A stretch of DNA of 14,588 bases from an uncultured Arthrobacter sp. GTDB lineage: Bacteria > Actinomycetota > Actinomycetes > Actinomycetales > Micrococcaceae. Below, piece by piece: positions 1-5,726 of the stretch (positions are counted from its first letter, which is position 1; each line of letters starts with the position of its first letter). The notes beneath the pieces are model-generated. The model was not told the DNA's origin and did not search any database. It saw only the letters and a list, made by a program, of their open reading frames with translations. Position numbers and translations under genes: made by a program. The DNA lies in the NCBI GenBank assembly GCA_937873245.1, contig CALMVY010000262.1:1-14588 (forward strand), in the 5' to 3' direction.

Positions 1-239
1 GCTTCGAAGTACGCACCTTTATACCCGGCGACGCCGCGGCGGAAGACCCGGTCACCGGCAGCTTCAATGCCGGAGCAGCCCAGTGGCTGATCCGCAGCGG
101 CAGGGCGCCGGGGTCCTATGTTGCGGCGCAGGGAACGGCGCTGGGCCGGGCGGGGCGGATCCATATCGACGCGGTGGAGGACGACATTTGGGTCGGAGGC
201 AGCTCGGTGAGCTGCATCGAGGGCTTTGTCCTGCTCTGA
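1..239 (+). CDS. PhzF-family protein, C-terminal fragment (cut by window edge)
   Basis: The reading frame is open from base 3 to a TGA at 237-239 and gives the last 78 residues of a protein whose start lies outside the window. Residues 15-21 of the fragment read EDPVTGS, followed by a small-residue helix (FNAGAAQWL). This is the signature of the second half of the PhzF fold, a diaminopimelate-epimerase-like two-domain fold. Family members are isomerases or epimerases; the best known, PhzF, acts in phenazine synthesis, but most bacterial homologues have no known substrate and nothing here points to phenazines. The catalytic glutamate lies in the missing N-terminal half. The fragment ends normally (GGSSVSCIEGFVLL), so the gene appears intact at its 3' end. 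The family call is fairly firm; the substrate is unknown. Confidence 0.85.
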   Translation, partial: FEVRTFIPGDAAAEDPVTGSFNAGAAQWLIRSGRAPGSYVAAQGTALGRAGRIHIDAVEDDIWVGGSSVSCIEGFVLL

Positions 240-403
240 GCCCCGGATGCCCTGTCGCTTACGGCTGCCATTCGGGCGGCGTGGGGACCAAAAGTCATAG
301 CGCAACGACGGTGGGAATAAACCACAAGGGCCCCGGCTTCTACAGGTAGATGCAAACGCATATACCAAGGGCCTTGCGCCCCGCCTCACACCAGGAGCAC
401 TCC

Positions 404-1030
404 GTGGAAACCCGCCGTATCACCGTTCTTTCCGCCGGACTCGGCGTCCCGTCGTCGAGCCGTCTGCTGGCAGACCAGCTGGCCGCGGCCGCCGAACGCC
501 ACCTCGCCGCGGCCGGATACGCCGCCGAGGTCGACGTAGTGGAACTGCGGGACCTCGCCGTGGATATCGCGAACAGCTTCGTGACCGGTTATGCAGCACC
601 GAAGCTGGCAGGCGTGATCGCCGGCGTCGAGGCATCGGACGGAATTATTGCCGTCACCCCCGTTTTCAGCGCCTCCTACAGCGGACTCTTCAAGTCCTTC
701 ATTGACGTCCTGGACCCCAAATCGCTGGAGGGAAAGGCGGTATTGCTCGGCGCCACCGCCGGAACGGACCGGCACCAGATGGTCCTGGACTTCGCCATGC
801 GGCCCCTGTTCACGTACCTCCGCACCCGGACCGCCCCCACTGCCGTCTTTGCCGGTCCGCAGGACTGGGGCAACAACGACGACGGCGGCTCGGCCCTGTC
901 CACCCGGATCGACCGGGCGGCGGAGGAGTTCGTCGGACTGCTGCGGGGCACGCAGCCGCAGCCCAGGCAGGCCGCCGTGGAGTCTCTGCCGTTCGAACAA
1001 CTGCTCGCGGGCATTTCCGGCCGGCACTGA
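404..1030 (+). CDS. NADPH-dependent FMN reductase (CE1759-type), flavodoxin-like fold
   Basis: Encodes 208 residues from GTG 404. This start is preferred over an in-frame ATG at 350 because AGGAG (393-397) lies 6 nt upstream and because the protein then begins directly with the first beta strand (ETRRITVLSAG). The loop after it (GLGVPSSSRLL, about residues 12-22) corresponds to the FMN-phosphate loop of the family. About residues 86-103 (PVFSASYSGLFKSFIDVL) are the conserved P-x-Y-S-x-x-x-K-x-x-x-D segment that binds flavin and makes the dimer. Such enzymes reduce free FMN with NAD(P)H in the cytosol and supply flavin-dependent monooxygenases or quinone reduction. No partner monooxygenase is in the window. 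The 164-bp gap before it shows no obvious terminator or operator. Length is normal for the family. Confidence 0.88.
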   Translation: METRRITVLSAGLGVPSSSRLLADQLAAAAERHLAAAGYAAEVDVVELRDLAVDIANSFVTGYAAPKLAGVIAGVEASDGIIAVTPVFSASYSGLFKSFIDVLDPKSLEGKAVLLGATAGTDRHQMVLDFAMRPLFTYLRTRTAPTAVFAGPQDWGNNDDGGSALSTRIDRAAEEFVGLLRGTQPQPRQAAVESLPFEQLLAGISGRH

Positions 1031-1083
1031 TGCCGAGGGCCGCCACGGTGAACTATTAGTCACTCCGGGTCGTTGTGCGGGAC

Positions 1084-1461
1084 ATGAAATGTCCTGTGGA
1101 TTCAATTGACCTGATCATGAGCGAACGCAGTGGCGTCGAGATCGACTACTGCCCCCAGTGCCGCGGCGTGTGGCTGGACCGGGGCGAACTGGACAAGATC
1201 CTTGACCGCGCGGCGGAGACCATGGGCCCCGCAGTGTCGGCCCCGGCGCCGCCGATGCCTCCGACGACCCCCGGCCACATTCCGCCGCCGCTCTACAACC
1301 TGGACCCGCGCCGGGATGACCGGCGGCCGGATGACCGCCGCTACGATGACCGCCGGTATGACGAGCGCCGGGACCGTCCGCGCTACGACCAGCCGCGCTA
1401 TGACGACCGCCGCCGCCCGAAGAAGAAAGAAGGCTGGCTCGGGGAACTGTTCGACTTTTAG
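1084..1461 (+). CDS. Small zinc-ribbon (zf-TFIIB-like) protein with Arg/Asp/Tyr-rich tail
   Basis: Encodes 125 residues. ATG 1084 is chosen over an in-frame GTG at 1075 because family members start with MKCP; neither start has a clear ribosome binding site. Residues 3-37 carry the zf-TFIIB-type ribbon: CPVD at 3-6, CPQC at 23-26, then the family hallmark GVWLDRGEL at 28-36. The second cysteine of the usual first CxxC knuckle is Asp6, so the metal site would have three cysteines plus another ligand or none. Residues 45-75 are Pro/Ala-rich, and 76-112 are a low-complexity run of Arg, Asp and Tyr. The protein ends in KKKEGWLGELFDF, probably a conserved terminal peptide. It is cytosolic, with no signal or membrane segment. 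Its function is unknown; nucleic-acid or protein binding is the usual guess. Confidence 0.8.
   Translation: MKCPVDSIDLIMSERSGVEIDYCPQCRGVWLDRGELDKILDRAAETMGPAVSAPAPPMPPTTPGHIPPPLYNLDPRRDDRRPDDRRYDDRRYDERRDRPRYDQPRYDDRRRPKKKEGWLGELFDF
1309..1419 (+). repeat. Low-complexity RYDDRR-type repeats within the zinc-ribbon gene
   Basis: The coding sequence repeats short units of the type GATGACCGCCGCTAC, giving DDRR, PDDRR, YDDRR, YDERR, PRYDQ and PRYDDRRR in succession. The units vary in length and spelling, so this is a degenerate in-frame repeat, not a clean tandem array. The encoded tail mixes positive and negative charges with tyrosine, typical of disordered, condensation-prone or RNA-binding segments (inference). 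Confidence 0.7.
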
Positions 1462-1485
1462 TCCCCGCGGGCCGGTCCTGCCTGC

Positions 1486-1506
1486 GGGTCAGTCTTCGGG
1501 TCAGTC
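1486..1506. repeat. 9-bp direct repeat GGGTCAGTC spanning a stop codon
   Basis: GGGTCAGTC occurs at 1486-1494 and again at 1498-1506, separated by TTC, so the unit is effectively 12 bp. The right copy contains the TCA (1501-1503) that is the stop codon of the minus-strand gene ending at 1501. It lies in the 39-bp gap between two convergent genes. No good intrinsic terminator was seen in this gap. Confidence 0.6.
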
Positions 1507-2073
1507 CTCGAGCAGGGCGATGAATTCGCGGGCCTGCTTGATGGAGATGTCCGAGTGGCGGGTGAGGGCCTCGGCGGCGGCCTCGGTATCGCCGCTTCTG
1601 GCCAAGGTGCGGATCCGGCCGTAGATCTCGTCGTTGAGCATGTTGCTGCTGACCTCACGTGTGACGTCGCCCTTGCTGGCGATCGCCCGGTACCGGTAGG
1701 TGAACCGCTGCGGCGCGTCGTCGTCGTCCTCACTGGGCGCCTCGTCTGGCGACTCGGGCCGGAAGGGCTGCGGGTGTGCTGCCAGGGCGCCCACGGCGTC
1801 CCGGGAGGCCCGCAGGCCGTCTCCGGTGGCCTCGAAGTACAGTTTGATGGCCGCCATGGCCTGCCCTTGGGCGATCAGCGCGTAGAGACGGCGGTGCTGG
1901 TCCTGGCTGAGCTTGGCCGCGGAGGTGCGGGCGAGTTCAAGCGGGTCGCGTGCGGGCTGGGGGGCAGCTTCCGGCCGGGGCCGGGCGCCGCGGCGGCCGA
2001 GGGCGCGGGCACCGAGCAGAACGCCGGCTCCGACGAGCGCCAGGATCAGGAGGGGGACTAGCAGGGATTCCAT
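1501..2073 (-). CDS. Membrane-anchored protein with two bL12-C-terminal-like modules (unknown function)
   Basis: Encodes 190 residues. Residues 4-25 form one hydrophobic segment (VPLLILALVGAGVLLG), followed by an Arg-rich stretch (GRRGARPRP), so the N terminus is outside and the rest cytosolic by the positive-inside rule. Residues 61-97 (core AAIKLYFEATGDGLRASRDA) resemble the helix-turn-helix part of the ribosomal bL12 C-terminal domain, whose core pattern is IKxVRxxTGLGLKEAKxxV. Residues 152-188 (core LARSGDTEAAAEAL, then IKQAREFIALLE) look like a more diverged second copy. Between them is an acidic linker with EDDDD near 115-119. The ATG lies 4 bp past the stop of the gene before it on this strand, so the two are almost surely co-transcribed. 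The fold match is by eye; the function is not known. Confidence 0.7.
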   Translation of the reverse strand: MESLLVPLLILALVGAGVLLGARALGRRGARPRPEAAPQPARDPLELARTSAAKLSQDQHRRLYALIAQGQAMAAIKLYFEATGDGLRASRDAVGALAAHPQPFRPESPDEAPSEDDDDAPQRFTYRYRAIASKGDVTREVSSNMLNDEIYGRIRTLARSGDTEAAAEALTRHSDISIKQAREFIALLED

Positions 2074-2077
2074 GAAG

Positions 2078-2545
2078 CTACAGCCGATCTACAAAATTCT
2101 TGGCGGTCAAAAGATCTGAATGGGTTGCCTGCCGGAGCAGCTTGATGGCCTGGATTTTCTTGCCGTTCCGGGCCAGCGACTGGAGCTGCAGGGCGAACTG
2201 GGGATTGAGCTGGCCCCCGGGCAGGACGGGCCCCTGAGAGCCGGGGTGCCCGACGGCGGGCGCTGACCCCGTGTGGGCGCGCAGCGCCTGGCGGGCATTA
2301 TCTGCCTGCTGTGACTGCTGCTGTTCGTTCTGGCTGGGCCGCGTGACCGCATCCACGCGTGCGCGTGCGGCGGTGGCGGCCTGCACCTGCGCGGCGTAGT
2401 GGGCCTGCGACCGGACTGCCAGTTCGTGCTGGTAGCGCTCCGCGTCGGACATACCGAAGTTGCGCGGCTTGAGGGCCGTGACCAGCGCCCAGAGGACTGC
2501 TGCCAGGATGAGGGCAGGCAGTATGACCAGCAATACATCGCCCAT
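2078..2545 (-). CDS. Membrane-anchored protein ending in a bL12-C-terminal-like module (unknown function)
   Basis: Encodes 155 residues. Residues 4-24 are a single hydrophobic segment followed by KPRN, which suggests an N-out, C-in anchor. Residues 33-70 are a likely helix or coiled coil rich in Ala, Gln and Arg; 71-118 are a Gln/Pro/Gly-rich linker. The last 37 residues (119-155, core GKKIQAIKLLRQAT then AKNFVDRL) match the bL12 C-terminal pattern, in which Lys/Arg residues of this surface contact translation GTPases. The protein stops right after the module. It is the first gene of a two-gene unit with the gene ending at 1501. A TAAGCT box (2557 to 2552 on the minus strand) ends 6 nt before the ATG, so the mRNA is probably leaderless. 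No enzymatic motif is visible. Confidence 0.72.
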   Translation of the reverse strand: MGDVLLVILPALILAAVLWALVTALKPRNFGMSDAERYQHELAVRSQAHYAAQVQAATAARARVDAVTRPSQNEQQQSQQADNARQALRAHTGSAPAVGHPGSQGPVLPGGQLNPQFALQLQSLARNGKKIQAIKLLRQATHSDLLTAKNFVDRL

Positions 2546-2580
2546 GTGAAGAGCTTATGCCAGATCGCAGTTATCCACAG
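2546..2580 (-). promoter_or_regulatory. Leaderless-type promoter of the 2545 gene, overlapped by a DnaA box
   Basis: Reading on the minus strand, TAAGCT (2557-2552) fits the actinobacterial -10 form TANNNT and is followed by exactly 6 nt (CTTCAC) and the ATG. The position expected for the -35 element, around 2575-2580, falls inside or beside the perfect DnaA box TTATCCACA at 2571-2579. No good -35 hexamer is visible. Confidence 0.5.
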
Positions 2581-3047
2581 CACATACCGCAAAGGGCATG
2601 CGGTGCGCCGCCGGACTCGCCCAGCGCCGCCCGTCGCACCCATCCAAAGGGGGCGGGCCGTGAGGACCATCACTTAATGTGCATATTTCCGAGCGGGTGT
2701 GGCCTCATATGCCGCCCGGTATCCCCAGCCACCGTCCGCGGGCTGTGGATGATCTTTGACGAAAATTCTTTTGTGTCCACACGCTGAACCCAGTGTTTCC
2801 GCAGGTCAGAGGCATATTAGAGCGGCAACAAACTTTCTATCCACAGCTGTTCCCACAGGCTGTGCACAAGCGAGAGGCACTAGTACACAGCTTATCCACA
2901 GGGGCGGCGGCCGGTCGGGTTGGTGCCTGCCGGATGGGAGGATACCGTTGCTGGAGATCGAGCCTTGGATACCGAAATCCGGTGCTGGCTGCACGACGCC
3001 TTCCTCTCAACCTCCGGCCCCGCAAGGCCGGACCGGGCTGTGGAAAA
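2571..3047. promoter_or_regulatory. Cluster of DnaA-box-like sites upstream of dnaB
   Basis: This lies in the 660-bp gap 2546-3205, where no frame looks like a real gene. Two perfect boxes TTATCCACA are at 2571-2579 and 2892-2900 (plus). One-mismatch boxes are at 2744-2752 (minus, TCATCCACA), 2837-2845 (plus, CTATCCACA) and 3039-3047 (minus, TTTTCCACA). Looser ones are at 2773-2781 (plus, GTGTCCACA) and 2861-2869 (minus, TTGTGCACA). An AT-rich stretch at 2751-2776 sits among them. The density resembles an origin or a DnaA-titration/regulatory locus. The main origin of relatives lies at dnaA-dnaN, so an accessory or regulatory role is more likely (inference). The rest of the gap holds GGATACCG repeats and two hairpins. 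Confidence 0.6.
3013..3032. repeat. Inverted repeat (7-bp stem) in the dnaB upstream region
   Basis: TCCGGCC (3013-3019) pairs with GGCCGGA (3026-3032) around a 6-nt loop. There is no T-run after it, so it is not a convincing terminator. It could form in a long dnaB leader RNA. Confidence 0.45.
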
Positions 3048-3062
3048 CCGAAGGGCGCCGGA

Positions 3063-3088
3063 AGCCGGCCGAAGTGTCGGAGCCGGCT
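3063..3088. repeat. Hairpin-forming sequence in the likely dnaB leader
   Basis: AGCCGG (3063-3068) pairs with CCGGCT (3083-3088), and the inner CCGA (3069-3072) pairs with TCGG (3077-3080), leaving a 4-nt loop and a 2-nt bulge. It lies 118 bp before the dnaB start. It may be an mRNA leader structure or an operator; no T-run follows. Confidence 0.4.
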
Positions 3089-3205
3089 GATAGTACTTAG
3101 CCCATCGGATATACCGGGGCCGAGGCCACCGGGCGCCAAGGCCCATGGCATACGCGTCGCCGGCGCACGGACACCCGCCGCGGCACACAACGGAGGACGG
3201 CAGTT

Positions 3206-4588
3206 TTGTCAGTTACGCATCTGGACTCAGTCGAGGGGACCCGGGGAGCCGAAGGCAGCCGCAAGCCGCCGCAGGACATTCCCGCCGAGCAGTCCGTCCT
3301 GGGCGGCATGATGCTGTCCAAGGACGCCATTGCCGACGTCGTTGAGATTCTCCGGGGCGTGGACTTCTACCGTCCTGCACACGAGACGATCTACGAAGCG
3401 ATCATCGACCTCTACGGCCGCGGTGAACCTGCCGACGCCGTCACCGTCTCGGATGAACTGACCAAGCGGGGTGAGATTAACCGGATCGGAGGCCCCGCCT
3501 ACCTTCACGAGCTCATCCAGACCGTTCCCACCGCCGCCAACGCCGGCTACTACGCCGAAATTGTGGGTGAACGCGCGGTCCTGCGCCGCCTCGTCAATGC
3601 CGGCACCAAGATCGTCCAGCTCGGCTACGGCCAGGATGGCGAGGTCGAAGACCTGGTCAACCAGGCCCAGGCGGAGATCTATGCCGTGGCGGAGCGCCGC
3701 ACCGCCGAGGACTACGTGGTCCTCAAGGACGTCATGGAGTCCACCGTGGACGAGATTGAAGCGTCCGGCCACCGCGAGGAGGGAATGACCGGCGTTCCCA
3801 CCGGATTCTACGAACTCGATGAGCTCACGCACGGCCTGCACCCCGGCCAGATGATCGTCATCGCCGCCCGCCCCGCCGTCGGCAAATCCACTTTCGCGCT
3901 GGACTTCGCCCGCTCCGCAGCCATCAAGAACAACCTCGCCACCGTGATGTTCTCGCTGGAAATGGGCCGGAACGAGATCGCCATGCGACTGCTGTCCGCA
4001 GAGGCCACGATCGGCCTCCAGGACCTGCGCAAGGGCACGATCAAGGACGAGCAGTGGTCCAAGATCGCCACCACGATGGGCCGGATGAATGAGGCCCCGC
4101 TCTTTATCGATGACAGCCCCAACATGTCCCTGATGGAAATCCGGGCCAAGTGCCGCCGCCTGAAGCAACAGCACGATCTCAAGCTGGTCATCCTTGACTA
4201 CCTCCAGCTGATGAGCTCCGGCAAGAAGGTGGAGTCCCGCCAGCAGGAAGTCTCCGAGTTCTCCCGTGCGCTGAAGCTGCTGGCCAAGGAACTGCAGGTC
4301 CCGGTCATTGCCCTGTCGCAGTTGAACCGTGGCTCCGAGCAGCGCCAGGACAAGAGGCCGATGGTCTCCGACCTGCGCGAATCCGGTTCCATTGAGCAGG
4401 ACGCCGACATGGTCATCCTGCTGCACCGCGAGGACGTCTACGACAAGGAATCGCCGCGCGCCGGCGAGGCGGACATCCTCATCGCCAAGCACCGCAACGG
4501 GCCCACCAAGGACATCGTGGTCGCCTTCCAGGGCCACTACTCGCGGTTCGCCAACATGGCGGCCGACGCCGGGGGCGGCGGCTTCTAA
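3206..4588 (+). CDS. dnaB: Replicative DNA helicase DnaB
   Basis: Encodes 460 residues, a normal length with no intein. The start is TTG 3206, supported by GGAGGA (3192-3197) 8 nt upstream and by the family N terminus leading into PPQDIPAEQSVLGGMM (21-36). Residues about 22-125 are the N-terminal helical domain that makes the hexamer collar and contacts primase; the RecA-like motor follows after a linker. Walker A is ARPAVGKST (221-229, Lys227). FSLEM carries the catalytic glutamate. Walker B is LVILDYLQL (327-335, Asp331). The KHRNGPT segment near the C terminus holds the arginine-finger region. The hexamer unwinds DNA 5' to 3' ahead of the fork in the cytosol. The upstream DnaA boxes suggest DnaA-linked control. 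The stop is 3 bp from the stop of a convergent thioesterase gene. Confidence 0.98.
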   Translation: MSVTHLDSVEGTRGAEGSRKPPQDIPAEQSVLGGMMLSKDAIADVVEILRGVDFYRPAHETIYEAIIDLYGRGEPADAVTVSDELTKRGEINRIGGPAYLHELIQTVPTAANAGYYAEIVGERAVLRRLVNAGTKIVQLGYGQDGEVEDLVNQAQAEIYAVAERRTAEDYVVLKDVMESTVDEIEASGHREEGMTGVPTGFYELDELTHGLHPGQMIVIAARPAVGKSTFALDFARSAAIKNNLATVMFSLEMGRNEIAMRLLSAEATIGLQDLRKGTIKDEQWSKIATTMGRMNEAPLFIDDSPNMSLMEIRAKCRRLKQQHDLKLVILDYLQLMSSGKKVESRQQEVSEFSRALKLLAKELQVPVIALSQLNRGSEQRQDKRPMVSDLRESGSIEQDADMVILLHREDVYDKESPRAGEADILIAKHRNGPTKDIVVAFQGHYSRFANMAADAGGGGF

Positions 4589-4591
4589 GGG

Positions 4592-5566
4592 CTACTCGCC
4601 GCCGGCCCGAAGCAGGTGGTTGGGCAGCCGGTTTCCCGGTGCCCGGCCCCGGATCTCCAGCAGGTCGCGGGCATGCGCGTGCAGCCGTTTGTCCTCCTCG
4701 GACACCGGTACCCACTGTGGGACCGGCACGGACGTGCCGTGTTCGTCGCGGGCCACCATCACGGTCAGGCAATAGGTGGTGAGCTCCAGCTCGCGCCCCT
4801 TCGGATCCCCCGAGCGGACATGGACCGCAATGTGCATGCCCTTCGTTCCGGTGTAGACCAGGCGGGCCTCCACTTCCACCACGTGGCCAATCAGCAGCGG
4901 CCGGTAGAAGCGCACCCCGCCGGAAAACACAGCTACCGTATCCATCCCGCAGTACCGCGAGGCGCACACGTAGGCCGCCTCGTCGATCCATTTCATGACA
5001 ATGCCGCCGTGCACCTTGCCGCCCCAGTTCACGTCCGTCGGGGCGGCCATAAAGCGCAGGACCACGTTCTCGGCAGTTCCGGCGTCGGTATATTCCTGTC
5101 CGCTCATCGCCTGGACAATGTCCTCACGGACCTTGATCCGCGCCAGCGCATGGTCCCGCTGTTCGGTTTCCTCCGGCGTCACCGGCTCGAACTGGGGCAC
5201 AGGGATGGGTTTGCCGTCCTCGCCGACGGCCACGAAGATCACCATGCACTGGCTTCGCATCGTGGCCGGGCCGCCCTTCGGGTCCCCCGAAGACACCACG
5301 GTGCGAATGTGCATGGAGGACCTGCCCGTGTAGACAATCGTCGCCTCGACGTCGACCATGTCCCCGCTGTTGACCGGATCCGCAAAGTGGATGTTCCCCA
5401 CATATGCCGTCACGCAATAGGACTTGGCCCAGCCCACCGCGGCGGCGTAGGCAGCCTTGTCCACCCACTCGAGCACGGTGCCGGCGTCGACCGAACCGCT
5501 GTGGCCGACGTCGGTGGGGGCGGCAAGGAAGCGCAGGGTCACGGAATTGGCGGGGTGTTCACTCAT
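4592..5566 (-). CDS. Acyl-CoA thioesterase with two hotdog domains
   Basis: Encodes 324 residues forming two tandem hotdog domains, about 9-130 and 167-290. The repeats align clearly: AAPTDV at 15-20 and 174-179, the helix WVDKAAY / WIDEAAY, and IxxRxxxxxxDPKG in both. Such double-hotdog enzymes (ACOT7-like) hydrolyse acyl-CoA to free acid and CoA in the cytosol. In domain 2 the expected residues Asn180, His186-Gly-Gly and Asp195 are all present. In domain 1 the matching positions are Gly21, Asp27-Ala-Gly and Asp36, so only the helix aspartate remains, as in composite sites where each half gives one residue. TAAACT (5578-5573) ends 6 nt before the ATG, which suggests a leaderless message. The substrate chain length is unknown. 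Confidence 0.9.
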   Translation of the reverse strand: MSEHPANSVTLRFLAAPTDVGHSGSVDAGTVLEWVDKAAYAAAVGWAKSYCVTAYVGNIHFADPVNSGDMVDVEATIVYTGRSSMHIRTVVSSGDPKGGPATMRSQCMVIFVAVGEDGKPIPVPQFEPVTPEETEQRDHALARIKVREDIVQAMSGQEYTDAGTAENVVLRFMAAPTDVNWGGKVHGGIVMKWIDEAAYVCASRYCGMDTVAVFSGGVRFYRPLLIGHVVEVEARLVYTGTKGMHIAVHVRSGDPKGRELELTTYCLTVMVARDEHGTSVPVPQWVPVSEEDKRLHAHARDLLEIRGRAPGNRLPNHLLRAGGE

Positions 5567-5578
5567 GGTCAGAGTTTA
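5567..5578 (-). promoter_or_regulatory. Leaderless-type -10 box of the thioesterase gene
   Basis: On the minus strand TAAACT (5578-5573) is followed by CTGACC and the ATG at 5566. This is the TANNNT-N6-start arrangement. No Shine-Dalgarno sequence is visible and the -35 region is weak. Confidence 0.5.
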
Positions 5579-5664
5579 CTGATCGGCCGGGTCTGCGTCG
5601 CGGGCGGGGACACCAACGGGGCCGGGATGCCACAAGTGCCCGGCTGCCGTGAGGGGGTACGACT

Positions 5665-5694
5665 GCGGGCGGCCACCCGGAGGCGGCCGCCCGC
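5665..5694 (-). terminator. Likely terminator after the doxX-family gene
   Basis: GCGGGCGGCC (5665-5674) pairs perfectly with GGCCGCCCGC (5685-5694) around a 10-nt loop, 32 bp beyond the stop of the doxX-family gene. There is no T-run on the minus strand, which is common for actinobacterial terminators. It separates this gene from the thioesterase gene downstream. Confidence 0.6.
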
Positions 5695-5726
5695 TGCTGT
5701 GCGCCGCGGGGCGCCGGGGATTCCCT

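Larger units (their letters stand above)
2717..3116. repeat. Dispersed octamer GGATACCG
   Basis: GGATACCG occurs at 2940-2947 and 2967-2974 on the plus strand, 27 bp apart, and as its reverse complement CGGTATCC at 2717-2724. An expanded form, GGATATACCG, is at 3107-3116. All lie in the gene-free region before dnaB. It may be a protein-binding site; the protein is unknown. Confidence 0.5.

Noticed and set aside
350..403. Upstream ATG start for the FMN reductase
   Set aside because: It adds 18 residues with no family match and lacks a ribosome binding site, while GTG 404 has AGGAG at the right distance.
1048..1063. Near-palindrome GTGAACTATTAGTCAC before the zinc-ribbon gene
   Set aside because: One arm needs a 1-nt gap to pair. 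It may only be a -10-like AT-rich stretch, so the evidence is too weak to call an operator.
2756..3311. Overlapping plus-strand frames in the dnaB upstream gap
   Set aside because: They have no ribosome binding sites, no family match, and run through the DnaA boxes. The region behaves as non-coding DNA.
3227..4537. Long open minus-strand frame (436 codons) opposite dnaB
   Set aside because: dnaB on the plus strand has every helicase motif. The opposing frame is an effect of high GC at third codon positions and shows no recognisable domain.
3206..4588. Possible intein in DnaB
   Set aside because: Inteins are common in DnaB of some bacteria, but this protein is 460 residues with uninterrupted Walker A and B regions.
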